A stretch of DNA of 64,000 nt from Cytospora piceicola (Eukaryota; Ascomycota; Sordariomycetes; Diaporthales; Cytosporaceae): positions 372,001 through 436,000 of the forward strand of contig JALQBC010000010.1 in the NCBI GenBank assembly GCA_023375675.1, written 5' to 3'. This document shows, one piece after another, positions 22,396 to 34,071 of this stretch (positions are counted from its first letter, which is position 1; each line of letters opens with the position of its first letter). The position numbers and the translations under genes are program-made. The notes below the pieces were generated by a model. It was not told the DNA's origin. It ran no database searches and saw only the letters and a program-made list of their open reading frames with translations.

Positions 22396-25300
22396 TTTCG
22401 TTCTTTTTATAATATAACGATTAAGGCTATATTTAATAATTAAGTAGATTTACCGTTATACCCTTTTATTATTTATAAGTTAAATCTTATAACTTATTAA
22501 AGTTAAAGTAATTTGTTTACTTATTATATAAATTTTAAACTTATAAATATATATCTGTTTACTTTTATATTAATCAAGGCTTTTATAGTTAAAAATAGTT
22601 TATTATTACTTATCGAATATAATATAATAAAGGTATTACTTTTTAAGTATTTTTAAAATAAGTTAAATAGTAAGTTATCTAGCTACTTTGTTTTCAATAC
22701 TGTATATTCCCTGCTTTATATTAATATGTTCTTTAAAAAGAAGTTAATTTATTTTAAAGTTACTTATTTCTCGAGTTATTATTACTTTTTATATTTAATA
22801 TATCGTTAGTCGACGTAGTAGTTAATAAAGGCTATTAAAGGAAAAGCTTATTATATAAATATTAATATAGTTACTTTATTAAGCCGGCTTTTTCTTATTA
22901 TTTTTAAAAGTATCGAGATACTCGAATAATTAAGCACTTTCTTTTTTATATATAAATTACTTTCTTTCTATAAAGAGTTTTTTAAACTCTTTTTTATTTA
23001 ATAAGTTAACAATAATAACGTTATAATAAAGCTGTTTAAACTTTTTATATCTTTTTAATATAAATATACTAGTTTAAATACTATTAGTTTATAATCGACT
23101 ACTTTCTAATTAAGTAAAGGTATATACCTTTTTTTTTTTTAGCTTTAGCTTTAGCTATAACTAAAGTATTAGTAAAGTCTATATATTAAATAAGTTATAA
23201 ATGCTTAATATAGTTTATAAAGTTATTTGAAAAGCTAAACGGCTAAAGCGTTTTAAAGTATAAGTGTTAAATAACGTGAAAACCTATCTTTTTAAGTTAC
23301 TTAAAACTTAAAAAGCTTAATTATAAAACAAATAAAAACATTTTAAAAAAACTTAATATAAGAAAGTAAACTTATTATAAGATTTAAGATATATTATACT
23401 TAACGTATATTACTTATTTTATAACTTTTTCTTTTAGTTAAAGTTATTATATTATAAGTTTAAATATCGAGATATAAACTCGATAGTAAAAAGTCATTTA
23501 AGGTTTTAATAGTCGAAATATAATATAATATTTTTAATAAAGGTTTTAATTATATAGCTTATAATATAAAGATTTTTAAAGATTTAATATATACTAGTTT
23601 ATATTATTATATAAATAGTTTTAAACTTTTATATTTTTAAACTTTATATAAAACCTTATTTTATTTAAAATTATTATAAACTTTAAACGTATTATCGATC
23701 TTTACTATATAATAAACCTTAGTTTTACTATTTATAAACTAAATATATAATAAACTAAAGGTATTATTCCGATAGTATCTTTCTTTTATATTAAGTAAGG
23801 TTAATAACTAGTTAGCTATTATTATTAAACTATACTTAAAGCTTACGAATATATTTAATATATAAAGCGATTTGATTAATTATAGTATTTGATATAAATT
23901 TATTTATATTAGTTACATTATACGTTGTATTATATATATATATATATTATTACGTAAACTGTTTCGACTTTAAACTTAATACTTTATTAATATAATACGT
24001 TAAAGTTTTAGTTTAATTCGATAGTTACTTAATAAAAGTTTTTTACTTAAGTTATTAAAATAACTATATATAAAGATCGAAGCTTATATTCTTAGATATA
24101 AACGTCTGTGTTTTATATTAACTAGGTTTTAAACGTACTTAAGTTTATTAAACTATTAATTAAAGGTTAAATAGCTCTACTTATTTTAATTAAAAGTTTA
24201 AAAATATATTTAAATTTATCTTTTTCAGTTTTATATAAAACGGTTAATTAATAAACCTTTTTAATATTATTAATAAAAAACGCATACTTATATTTATAGA
24301 AGTTTTATTTTCGAAAGGTTATATAGAAAATCGGTAAATATCAGATCGGTTTCGCAAGTACTTTTATAGTCTTTAAAAGTACCTTCTTTAATCTCTTATT
24401 AAAAAGTTACTATACTAACAATCTTTTTATTAAGATTAATAATACAATAGAATAACACTATATTAAAGCGTTACTATAACAGGGTTTTAAAGGCCTTATT
24501 TTCTTATAGTAAAGTTAATAAATACTTACTAAGGTTAAATCGGCCTTCTTTTTAAGTTTTCTCGGCCTATTTATCTTAATTATCTTATATTATTGTAACG
24601 GTCGTAACATTACGTTATAGTTTAATCGAGTATAAAGCTTATTTAAAGTTTTATAATCGGTTATATTATTGTTTTATATAAGCGATATTATTTAAAGTTT
24701 TATTAGTATTATAAGCCTTTTTAAACTATAAATAATTAATTAAAGTAAGAAAAAATAAAATTACAATTTACTAAAATAATAAGCTATAGTTCTAATATAG
24801 ATATAAGTATTTTAGCTAAAGAAATAGAAAAAAAGAGGAGGCTAAGCGTAGTATCCTCCTTTAAAAGGTTTAAATTCAAAGGTAACGGTAAGGCTAGATA
24901 TATTACTTAGTCTGTACGTAAGCGCTAGATTAAGTAACCCTCGGTACTTAAAGAAACGTAGTTTAAACGAAGAAATATAACTATAATCGATATAATAGAG
25001 ATCGTCCGGATAAAACAGATATCTTTTATAGTAGATACCGTTGTTTAATGGTTTCGAAGTAAACAGTTATATATTAAAGTTATATACGTCGACGTTTTTA
25101 ACTATTATATATCTGTTATTTAAAGGTCTTTTTTTATCGATAAGTTAGTTATTTCTTAAGCTTAGCTGTTTATTAATATCGTTTAGTAGTTCGTTTATTA
25201 TAATAGACGTTATTTCTTCGTCGACTAAATAAAAGCCGTTTTATATTAGCTTCTTTTTATAAGCGGTATTATATTAAAAGGTATTATTATCTACGTTAAA

Positions 25301-28008
25301 AAGTTAAACGTTTTCTGTTATTATATTATCTTCGCTATTTTAATAAATAAAACGTTAAAAGATCTTAAGCTAATTATAACGCTTTTACAGATAACGTTAT
25401 TTAAGGAAACCTTAGTTTATAGTATTAGTTAATAGCCGTAACGCTAGCTTAAATAGTAGTAGACTATAAATAGCTTACTATTAATCTTAAATAACCTATT
25501 ATATTTCGATTAGCTGTTTTTATTACTTAAGTAATAACTTTTAATAATCGGCTAAACTAAGCTATAAAGGCTACCTTACTACTTAAGCTTAAAGTAAAGC
25601 TTATTTAAACCGCTAAAAGTTAAAGCGGTTAAACGCCGAAACTAATTATTAAAAGCCGGCTTTTTATAGCTAGGAATAAATAGGTTAAAGCTAGTATTAT
25701 AGTAGCTCGAATCGACGTCTGTTTATAACAGACTGTTATAACCTTATCTAAACAGGCGTAACCTTTTCTTTAAGTATATATTAAGTCTTTTATTTAGCTT
25801 TAAACTTATATTCGAAGTTATAAGAGTTAAGATTATATTTAAAGCGATTAAAGTAATAAGCTATTATCTATTTATTAATCCGGTTTTATATATTTTAAGC
25901 GATAAAGCTATTTAACTATTCGGCTAAAACGGTAAAGTAAAAGATATACTAGATAAAGTCTAAAGTATTTTTATTATTTCAGGTATTACGTTATATATAT
26001 CGAAAACTGTTTAGAATTCTGTCGGCTATATTATAAGGTATATTAAAGTCTGTATAAAAATACTCTTTTTACTTTATCTATATATCAGAGTAAATAGTTA
26101 AATCGGATCTTTCTTTATTTAATAAAGTATTTTAAAACTATAAATAAGTAGATCCTGTAAGGTAAGTAAAGAAATTCTAATATAAAGTTTATCGTTAAGT
26201 TTTAATATTAGCAGTATATATATAATAACGTTAAATAAACATTAACAGGTTTTTCTATACTATTATCTTATTATTTATATAAGATACTTTTATAGTTTTT
26301 TCGGTATTATTTTAGCTAATATATAGTTTAAATTTTCTAAAAGTATTTTCTTTAAACTTATAAGTAAATAACAGGTTTATAAGTAGTTAAAAAACGCTAA
26401 TTAATAGTTTATATTTATAGTTACGTATATCTCGGCCTTTATTTCTATTAAAACGATAACTAAATAGGCTTCTGCTTTATTTATAATTATAAACAAAGTC
26501 GTTATTGTTTAAACTATTGTTAAAATCGTTACCGGAATCTTTACCGCTACCGGCTATATAGTATATATAGTCTTTAGTAGGTTATATATTACTTTTTTAA
26601 GCGGCGCGACTATATTAATAAAAATTCCCGAGATAAGCTACCGGTTTATAAGTAGTACAGTAAAAGTTAAAAGGATTACCTAATAGTATATAAGATAACA
26701 GTGTTTATAAACCTATTCTTTACTTACGTAGTTAAAACGCCTCGGTATTTCTTAATATAAAGATTATAACGTTAATATAACGTTTTTCTTTAAAACTACT
26801 CGGTAAGTTCGTTTATATTAAAGTAATTTCTAGTCGGTTAAATATATTAGTCTAAACGGCCTATAAAACTAAATCCTTTTTTTATACTAGTATTATAAAA
26901 ATAATTAAAAACGATATAACGTATAAGTAAATAGTTTCGGTAATTAATTTAAATAAAAGTAAAACCTTTAAATTACTATATTATATACTTTTAATTATTT
27001 TTAATTATTATTTAAAGTTTTAAGTAGTCTTTTTATTTTCTTTATCTGTTTCGACTATTATTTTTCGGCTTTTTAATACTTCGAGTTCTTTTATTATATA
27101 AACTACCGGTTTAACTAAAATATAAATAAAAGGTTAGTGTTTTAACAGGAATAAAGTTTTTAAAGCGTTATAAATAATTATCTTTCGCTTACGCTTTATT
27201 TAGCTTAAACCGAGTATTACTTTAAAAAGTAGGCTCTGTTTATTATAAAAGAGGCTTTTAAACTTAAGTTTCCGTAGAAACTAATACATCGGCTTATATT
27301 TTTTTAAATTATAAGTATAGCTTAACCGTTATAAGTTATAAAAGTACCGGAATTTATAATAAAACTTAATATTCTTACCGAACTAGCTATAAATAATAAT
27401 AAAAAAGTAAAAGTTATTAAGCTTTTATAGCTAGTAACTAAAATAGTATACTTTATAGATATATTTTATAAAATACTTTTAAATATAGCGAAGTTAGTAA
27501 TTCTTATTTTAATTATCATAGTAGTACTTAAGGTAAAAGATATAAAGCTACTATTAGTTAATATAACTAGTTAAGTATTTTAAAAAGGTAAAGTTATAGT
27601 CTATAATATAAAGTCGGTATCAGGTAAAGTATTCGGTAATAGCTACTTTTATATAATATAAAAGCTATATATCTTTAATAACCGTATAGTTTTATAGTAC
27701 TATTAGAAATATATCCGGGAAACGTATATCGAATATATTATCTAAACCTAATATAGCTATAATATAGAATTCTTATAGTAAATAACCGGTAAGTTATAGT
27801 AAACAGATAATAATACCGGTTAAATAAATAAGATAACGCTTTTACGTTTCTTAATTCTTTAAAATCTAAAGATTAAAGCTAATTACTTATTAGCTACTAT
27901 AGTAATAGTAACTTAATAACTATTGTAGTATAGTCCGATAAACTTAATTCGTAATATTAAAAGGCTAGACAATACGTAACGTAGTATATCTAAATTATAG
28001 CTACTATT
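22396..28008 (-). mobile_element. Internal region of an LTR retrotransposon (Gypsy-like?), RIP-degenerate
   Basis: This is RIP-saturated DNA read leftward from LTR A (28009-28248). The minus-strand translation contains FINNI at 24263-24277, which becomes FIDDI after reversing two G-to-A changes and resembles the catalytic box of Gypsy reverse transcriptases. The following residues keep a hydrophobic spacing compatible with that family, but this is weak. The AAAAAGAACGAAAG stretch at the far end (about 22400-22415, minus strand) could be the polypurine tract. Gag, protease and integrase could not be placed. Confidence 0.5.
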
Positions 28009-28248
28009 TAATAATAACGGTACGGTATAGTAGTATATATTAAAGATAGATTCTCTCTTTCTTTCTCTATATAACCGAGTATTCTTTTATAAACTATATA
28101 CAGACCTATAAACCTACTGTAAACTTACCTTAAGTTTACTATATAGTTACCGTACGTTTAGCCGCCCGAATTACTAGTAAATATACGGTAAATTCGTAGA
28201 TGCGTTCACGAGTAGGTTCGTTATAAACCTACCGGTAGGTGTGTAACA
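28009..28248 (-). repeat. LTR A (240 bp), minus orientation
   Basis: On the minus strand the unit begins TGTTACACACCTACCGGTAG and ends CCGTTATTATTA. It is an inverted copy of 28895-29134, and both are exactly 240 bp. The sequence just outside its start is GGAAG (28249-28253 read on the minus strand), identical to the GGAAG after LTR B, so the two are the outer ends of a single integration event now facing each other. Confidence 0.85.
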
Positions 28249-28253
28249 CTTCC

Positions 28254-28299
28254 TCTTTACCGAAGGCTTATATAAGCCTTTAGATTCGAATTAAGTTAA

Positions 28300-28337
<38 letters not shown>

Positions 28338-28674
28338 GGTAAGTAAGTAAGTAGGTAATTTCGCTAGTAAATTAGCTAGTAAGTAAATTAGCTATTAAGT
28401 AAGTAAATAAGCAAGTAAGTAAGTAAGTAAGTAAGTAAGTTAGTTAGTAAGTTAGTTAGTAAGTTAGCTAGTAAGTAAGTTCGCTATTAAATAAGTAAAG
28501 AAGTAAGTAGGTAGGTAAGTAAATAAGTAAGTAAGTAAGTGAGTAGGTAAGTTCGCTAGTAAATTAGCTAGTAGGTAAATTAGCTATTAAGTAAGTAAAT
28601 AAGTAAGTAGGTAGGTAAGTAAATATATAAGCTAGCTAGCAAGTTAGCTATTAAGTAAGTAAGTAGGTAAGTAG

Positions 28675-28727
<53 letters not shown>

Positions 28728-28894
28728 TAAATAAATATTTCGCCGCTTAAGGCTGCGGAGGAGACGATAGAGTAACGCCCGAAGGGCGTTACTCTATCGG
28801 ATCCGGAGCAGCTTAAGCAGCGTATCTAGTTATTAAGTTTCCGATCCTTCCTAACGGAAGGCCTTCTCGGCAGGCGGTCCTACCGCCGTTCCCC
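28254..28894 (-). mobile_element. Hairpin/TTAC element, copy 3 left half, inverted
   Basis: Read on the minus strand this is the left module (GGGGAACGGCGG, CCTTCCGTTAGGAAGG, the 80-nt palindrome at 28742-28821), then about 445 bp of TTAC array (28290-28735), then CTTAATTCGAATCTAAAGGC and ...GGTAAAGA. It is interrupted at GGAAG by LTR A. Over the first 165 bases it is nearly identical to copy 1, with differences mostly G/A or C/T. The missing right half lies in the opposite orientation at 29140-29856. Confidence 0.85.
28290..28735 (-). repeat. (TTAC)n array of hairpin/TTAC copy 3
   Basis: The + strand shows AAGTAAGTAAGT runs interspersed with TTAGCTAGTAA and TTCGCTAGTAA, i.e. the reverse complement of the long array at 7064-10575. 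It is about eight times shorter, so array length varies greatly between copies of the same element. Confidence 0.92.
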
Positions 28895-29134
28895 AGTTAT
28901 ATATCTACCGGTAGGTTTATAGCGAACCTACCTATAAACGTATTTACAAATTTACTATATATTTACCGGTAATTCGGGCGGCTAAACGTATAGTAACTAT
29001 ATAGTAAACTTAAGGTAAGTTTATAGTAGGTTTATAGGTTTGTATATAGTTTAGAGGAGAGTACTTGGTTATATAGAGAGAGAGAGAGAAAATCTATCTT
29101 TATTACACACTACTACACCGTACCGTTGCTATTA
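28895..29134 (+). repeat. LTR B (240 bp), plus orientation
   Basis: It begins AGTTATATATCTACCGGTAG (RIP-type changes from the start of LTR A plus one first-base difference) and ends CCGTTGCTATTA, followed by GGAAG at 29135-29139. Its first base directly abuts the terminal CCCC of hairpin/TTAC copy 3 left half, with nothing between. It carries a GA-rich run (AGAGAGAGAGAGAGA) near 29078. Confidence 0.85.
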
Positions 29135-29139
29135 GGAAG

Positions 29140-29856
29140 GGAAGGAAGGGCTAAGGTTTAGGTTAAGAACCTTAAGAACCTATAGAATTAAACGTATTAG
29201 CTTTGATAGTAAGCCTACCTTAAGGGCTACGATTTAATTAAATATACCGTTTAATAGCCCTTTTTTTTAAATATTCAGATTTAAGTTAGTTTTATTTAAT
29301 CGGATTACAAATCGAGAGTGCATCTTAGTATAAATCTAAAGGCTTAGGTAAGTAAAGAGGAAGGGAAAGGCTAGGGTTCGGGTTAAGAACTTTAAAAACC
29401 TAAGGAATTAAGACTATTAGCTTTAATAGTAAGCCTACCTTAAGGGCTACGATTTAATTAAATATACTGTTTAATAGCCCTTTTTCTAAATATTCAGATT
29501 TAAGTAGGTTCTTTTTAATCAGATTAAAACTTAAGCGTGTATTTTAGTTCGAACTTAAGGTTTTCGGTAAAAAGCCTTATTATAGGCTTAAGCCTTATTG
29601 TAGGCCTTAAAGTAACTATAAGCCTTCCGGCAGGTATTAAAGGCCTTATAATTACTAGTGTATTTAATTACAGAACGACTAAAATCACTACTTTTAGTAT
29701 TTAATTAAATCCGAGAAACGGGTGCTACAGCGATACAGCATGATTGTAATTCGGAGCTAATCAGAATTAAAAACAGGTAGCATAAATCTTAAAGGCAACA
29801 ATTTTCTATATGCTCGCCCGCCTTGTAAAACAAACATCAACCTTCCTAACGGAAGG
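29140..29856 (+). mobile_element. Hairpin/TTAC element, copy 3 right half
   Basis: It matches 10617-11179 of copy 1, including GGGTTCGGGTTAAGAAC, GCATGATTGTAATTCGGAGC and the terminal TGCTCGCCCGCC...CCTTCCTAACGGAAGG. A unit of roughly 215 bp (GGAAGGG...TTTTAATC) is tandemly duplicated here (about 29140-29345 and 29355-29560), whereas copy 1 has it once. The last 200 bp keep many CpA/TpG and look less RIPed. Confidence 0.83.
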
Positions 29857-29938
29857 CATTTATTATAAAGGGGCTCTTTTCGTAATCAAAATAGGTAGTA
29901 ACAACTTCTAAGTAACAGTACCCTAGGGTAGAAAATGT

Positions 29939-29986
29939 GTGCTCGCCCGCCTTGTAAAACAAACAACAACCTTCATAACAGAAGGC
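29939..29986 (+). repeat. Detached second copy of the hairpin/TTAC right terminus
   Basis: TGCTCGCCCGCCTTGTAAAA and the following bases up to CCTTCATAACAGAAGG repeat the terminus at about 29812-29856, 82 bp further on, with two changes inside the hairpin. The intervening DNA is not RIPed and not part of the element. It could be the footprint of another insertion or a short duplication at the repeat/gene boundary. Confidence 0.8.
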
Positions 29987-30241
29987 ATATAAGCATCGCA
30001 TTTCAGAGCAGACCACCGTACTATCAACCCGACTCAATCTATGCTTGCTGAATGTATACATGTCTTCTTGGACTTGACTCTTAATTGGGGTTATTGAACA
30101 AATTCCCAGGCATAGACAAACGTAGACGCAGCAGACGTTCAGTGACGAGCGAGCACTCATCACCAGTGCTACCGACCGGCTCCTCTGGAAGATGATAGGC
30201 AACTTCATATACCAGGAGTCTTCACGAGCATCGTATACAGA

Positions 30242-32396
30242 TCATAAATAATCTGGATCAGGGTTGTTTCCCCAAGTTCGCTCTGCTTCGCCCCTCGCGG
30301 TCACCGTCTGGTTACCTGGCTCCAGTTCGAGCACGACGATCTCGTTGCTCTGCCCAGGTTTAAGCACAGTACCAGGCAAATAGAGGGACTGCTGCGGCCC
30401 AATGGTCCAGTACCTTCCCAGATTAAAGTTGTTGACCCAAACGACGCCCTTGACGCCATTGGGAATCGAGAGAAATGTATCGAGCTGCATCGGATCCAAA
30501 TGGTCTCCATCAACTTCGAAGGTACCAAAGTAGAACATTGGAGTAGCTCCGGAAGTGGAGCTATTCGCCTTACAAGATAATGAAGACACATCATCCAGTG
30601 GCAGCGATTTCATCGTCCAACCATTGATGGTGGAGTTTCCCACGGTGACGTCGCCCACGATGCCCTTGTATGGATCGATTAGTCCATTGAACGTGTAGGC
30701 TTCCAGCGACCAATAGTCCACACGCCCGAGGTTCTCAACTAGGATTTGCAATGTATCCCCAGGTCGAAGGTCCACCGATATATTCATGGGGTATGGGTAT
30801 GTGCTGTCAACCACTCCTACCCGAGCCCCGTTCACGTATATAATCACTCTATCCCTGGGCCGGTCACCAGGTTGTAGCAGCCCCGACACGGTTTGTGTTG
30901 CCTCATGCTCGTATAGAACAAACCCATAGTTCTGGCCGAGCTCTTCCATTGTGTAAGGTGATTTATTCCTCGCTGTGGCGGCGGCTGTATCAAACAGGGG
31001 CAATCGAGGCGAGAGTGTGATGTTCGGGATTGACAGAAGCGGAATGTTAGCTGGAGGCTCAGGGATGTTTCTATTTGGAAAATGTCTCCGGATGGTATCA
31101 CGAAGTGTAAAGTAATAATCCGTCGTCCGGCCGCTCTCATCGAGCGGTGACCCGTAGTCGTAAGACTATAGGATCATTAGATATTTGCGATTCAAGAGAA
31201 AACAGGAGATCAGTCGATGCGGGAGATTACCGTAGTGAAGGCAGCGGTGTAATTCTTCCAAATCGCACCGCTTCCCAACGCAAAGTTCGTCCCTCCATGA
31301 AACATCTGATAGAACTTTAGCATACGGGCTGGACAAAAACCAGTGAAACGCACATATAGGCTTATGGAGCTATTCGACCCCAACACATAATCCAAGTCCC
31401 TGATAAATTGGGCCACGGTAGATGGATCTCCATCGGCCATATTATGGGTATTGCCAGAGCCCCAAGTATCAGGAGAAAAGGTGTAGTACTCGCCATCGAG
31501 TAGAGGTCCTAGTTCTGATGGGTCTGTGACATACTCGTTTCGGGCCGTGAAGCCACTCGAAGGATCACCATCGGCTTCTGCCAGCACTTCTGGGACAGTA
31601 CCACCGACCAGCGTAAACTCAACGCCACCATCGTTGCTTGTAAGAGTGTATAAGTGTCTGCTGTGTTCTCCAAGGAAGGTGGAAGAGATGAAAGAAGCAC
31701 CCAGCAAGGGCAAGGGAGGGGCCGGCAAGGTAGGGACACTCACGTGTACAATGGTACATCAAAGTTTCTCAGCAAGTTGTCTCTCACGGCCATCGTGTAG
31801 TTATGGTTGGAACCATAAGAACCATATTCGTTCTCCACTTGCACCATGAGCAGCGGCCCGCCTTGAGTGACTTGCATGGGTCGCAAGTCTACTGCGAGAC
31901 GCTCGAAATAGCTCTTTGAATAATTCAAATACGGCTCGTTATAGGTCCGTACAACCAGTCCGGGTATAGTGGCCAGCCAAGCAGGAAAGCCACCCCATTC
32001 TCTTTCGCCGCAGATGTAAGGACCGGGCCTGAGGACGACGTTGAGCCCCTCCTCCTGCGCGATACGAAAATACTTGGCTATATCATTCGAGGGCTCACTA
32101 TTTAGCCACAGTCCTTGCTCTTGTTCGAGAAGATTCCAATAGACGTAACTGAAGATAGTGTTCAAGCCCATAGCTCTGGCTTTCGACAATCGATCTCTCC
32201 AGTAGTCAGGAGGGATCCGCTGGGGGTCCATCTGCCCCCCGACGATCACATATGGCTCGCCATGGAGCAGGAAAGAATGATTATTGTATGTGAATGCCGG
32301 AGCGGCGGCAGCAGATGACGCTGTATAGGTTGACAGAGCTGGTGCTTCATGCACAAGCGTCAGCAAGGCTGCAACCAGAACATTATAGAACTTCAT
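30242..32396 (-). CDS. Secreted beta-galactosidase, glycoside hydrolase family 35 (GLB1-like)
   Basis: It hydrolyses terminal beta-galactosides outside the cell. Three exons, 32396-31744, 31636-31231 and 31165-30242, join in frame to 660 residues. Introns are 107 and 65 bp, with donors GTGAGT and GTAATC and a CTAAT branch site in the second; the first acceptor could instead lie 24 bp upstream, adding eight residues. Residues 1-22 are a signal peptide. The catalytic barrel runs from about 38 to 360 with GYxYWNLLE-type text (SYVYWNLLEQEQG), acid/base E190 in VENEYG and nucleophile E267 in DGEYYTF, matching the E188/E268 spacing of human-type enzymes; MFHGGTNFALG closes the active site. C-terminal beta-sandwich domains carry NNFNLGRYWTIGPQQSLY. 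Several N-glycosylation sequons are present. The gene is intact although it ends only 255 bp from RIPed repeats. The start at 32396 is chosen for the signal peptide. Confidence 0.95.
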
Positions 32397-34071
32397 TGTG
32401 GGTAAGCCAGAGGCTTGGGAAGTGCAGTGTGCTCGAGTCTTATTGAAGACCTGTTGCGGGTCGATGATGGGCCGGCACACAACAAGGGCGTGATGTATTA
32501 CGAGGCGAATACAGGGCCTTGTGGTGGCGAGGATTGATAGAATGATGATGTGACCCACCAAAGGCTCATATAATTAAATAGATTGACCGCTTTATACATC
32601 CAGCATCGCCCCTGTGCCATTGAACCCAAATATCAAGTGGGGATCTCCAACCAACGTTACATGCCTCGCAAACGACTATCAGCTGTCCTTTCAAATATAA
32701 AGCCCCGGGGCTGGCACCTTGACATGAGGTATCTTTGTCTTCGCCGGGAATAAGAGGCCAGTCGCATTATGATAGCGTCGCATCTACCGACCGAATTCGG
32801 TTGAGATCGTTGTGCGGAGAATCGCGATCTGCGGACATATTAAGACTTCGCCGAGGCCAATGCCCAGTTCCCAATGCCCGTATGTACGGTAGTTCTAATT
32901 TCCTATCTCGGTGGCGTAACAGTAGGTATCTTTATATATCATATAGCCCGTCCAAGCTAGATAATTCACATGATATACAAGGGATATATTATAACAGGTA
33001 TAACAGGGGTCAGCACGTAGCTAGCCACGTTGATGTTCAGTTTCACATTCTCTTTAGATGCAGAATTATCTGGAAATATTAAGGATAAGCCCTTAGCCTA
33101 CTTCTAGGCTTATTTAAACAACTTATATTTCTGCTTGTAATTAGTGCGCATACGAATATATGGTTACTGCGACCTAGCATAGCCCCCTTATATAAACATA
33201 TATCGAGAGACCGACCGTATGATATATGCTTTATGATGAAACAGAGCTCCGTAGACTAGATTTTGTAACACATATAAATGTGATATAGCAAGGGATTTTG
33301 CTATATACAGAGATAATATATAGGGGACACCTACTGTAATAGAATAAAAATATTGCTAGAGTCATGCGGTGGAAGAGCAGTACGGCCACATTTTATGCCT
33401 TCGAGATTGTTAATATGCTAAATATAACCACCACATACTAAGAAACCAAGACAGACGGACAATTAGGGACGAACCAAGGCTTGATGAGTTCGACTGTGGT
33501 CTCAAACTCTTGACCTCTTATAATCATGTGATACATTGCCTCTGTTGTTGATCTTATCTATTCACGGGGCCTATGGATATAATGATACCAGTTGCACTCA
33601 CTCCCACTAGAGCTCCAATCGAAAAATAATGTGGTCGCCTATGGTGTTCTCCGGGAATTTCTGTTGGTAGGTATATTCAGCTGGATCTTGAGCATGTTGT
33701 TCGAGCAACCCTGAAGTTCCCGCAACCATAACCCTGGGGGGGGGGGTGTGTTGTGTGGCACGGCCAGGGGGTCGATGAAAGGGCGCAAAATAAGCCAGTT
33801 CAAGTGTTGCGTCATTGTCGTTCATTGACCATTAAACTTGGAAGAATGCTTCAGCAACAATCACCAAGAAAAAGAAGGTCAAGGTTCCAAGGTTACGGTT
33901 CCAACAAATTCTACAGACAGTTACAGTCAATCATCTCTTCCAATGGTCATAGCTCGATGATTGGCCCCAATACTTACCTAGGTACAAATCAACACTACAG
34001 ACCTCACATGCACCCATACAACAGCTTCTCGCCCTCCTCCAACATCAAATTTATTAATCGATTGGCACCGC
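32397..34071. other. Intergenic region between divergent GH35 and PIN-carrier genes
   Basis: This is the shared upstream region of two divergently transcribed genes. Apart from the CCCCGGGG palindrome at 32701-32712 and a ten-G run near 33737-33746, I see no gene. Short frames at 32735-33082 and 33753-34187 have no recognisable content. The part at 32900-33420 is mildly AT-rich with some CA/TG depletion and may hold an old repeat scrap. Confidence 0.7.
32701..32712. promoter_or_regulatory. Palindromic CCCCGGGG, candidate CreA site upstream of GH35
   Basis: AGCCCCGGGGCT is a perfect 12-bp palindrome 305 bp upstream of the GH35 start codon. CCGGGG on each strand fits the SYGGRG consensus bound by the carbon-catabolite repressor CreA, giving two overlapping divergent sites. 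Repression of a secreted beta-galactosidase by glucose would make sense, but binding is inferred from the consensus only. Confidence 0.4.

Noticed and set aside
29846..30208. 120-codon minus-strand open frame beside the GH35 gene
   Set aside because: It runs through two copies of the hairpin/TTAC terminus, has no family motif, and its composition is irregular; most likely chance.
32735..33082. 115-codon frame in the GH35/PIN-carrier intergenic region
   Set aside because: No recognisable domain and no promoter or splice context; composition like the surrounding non-coding DNA.
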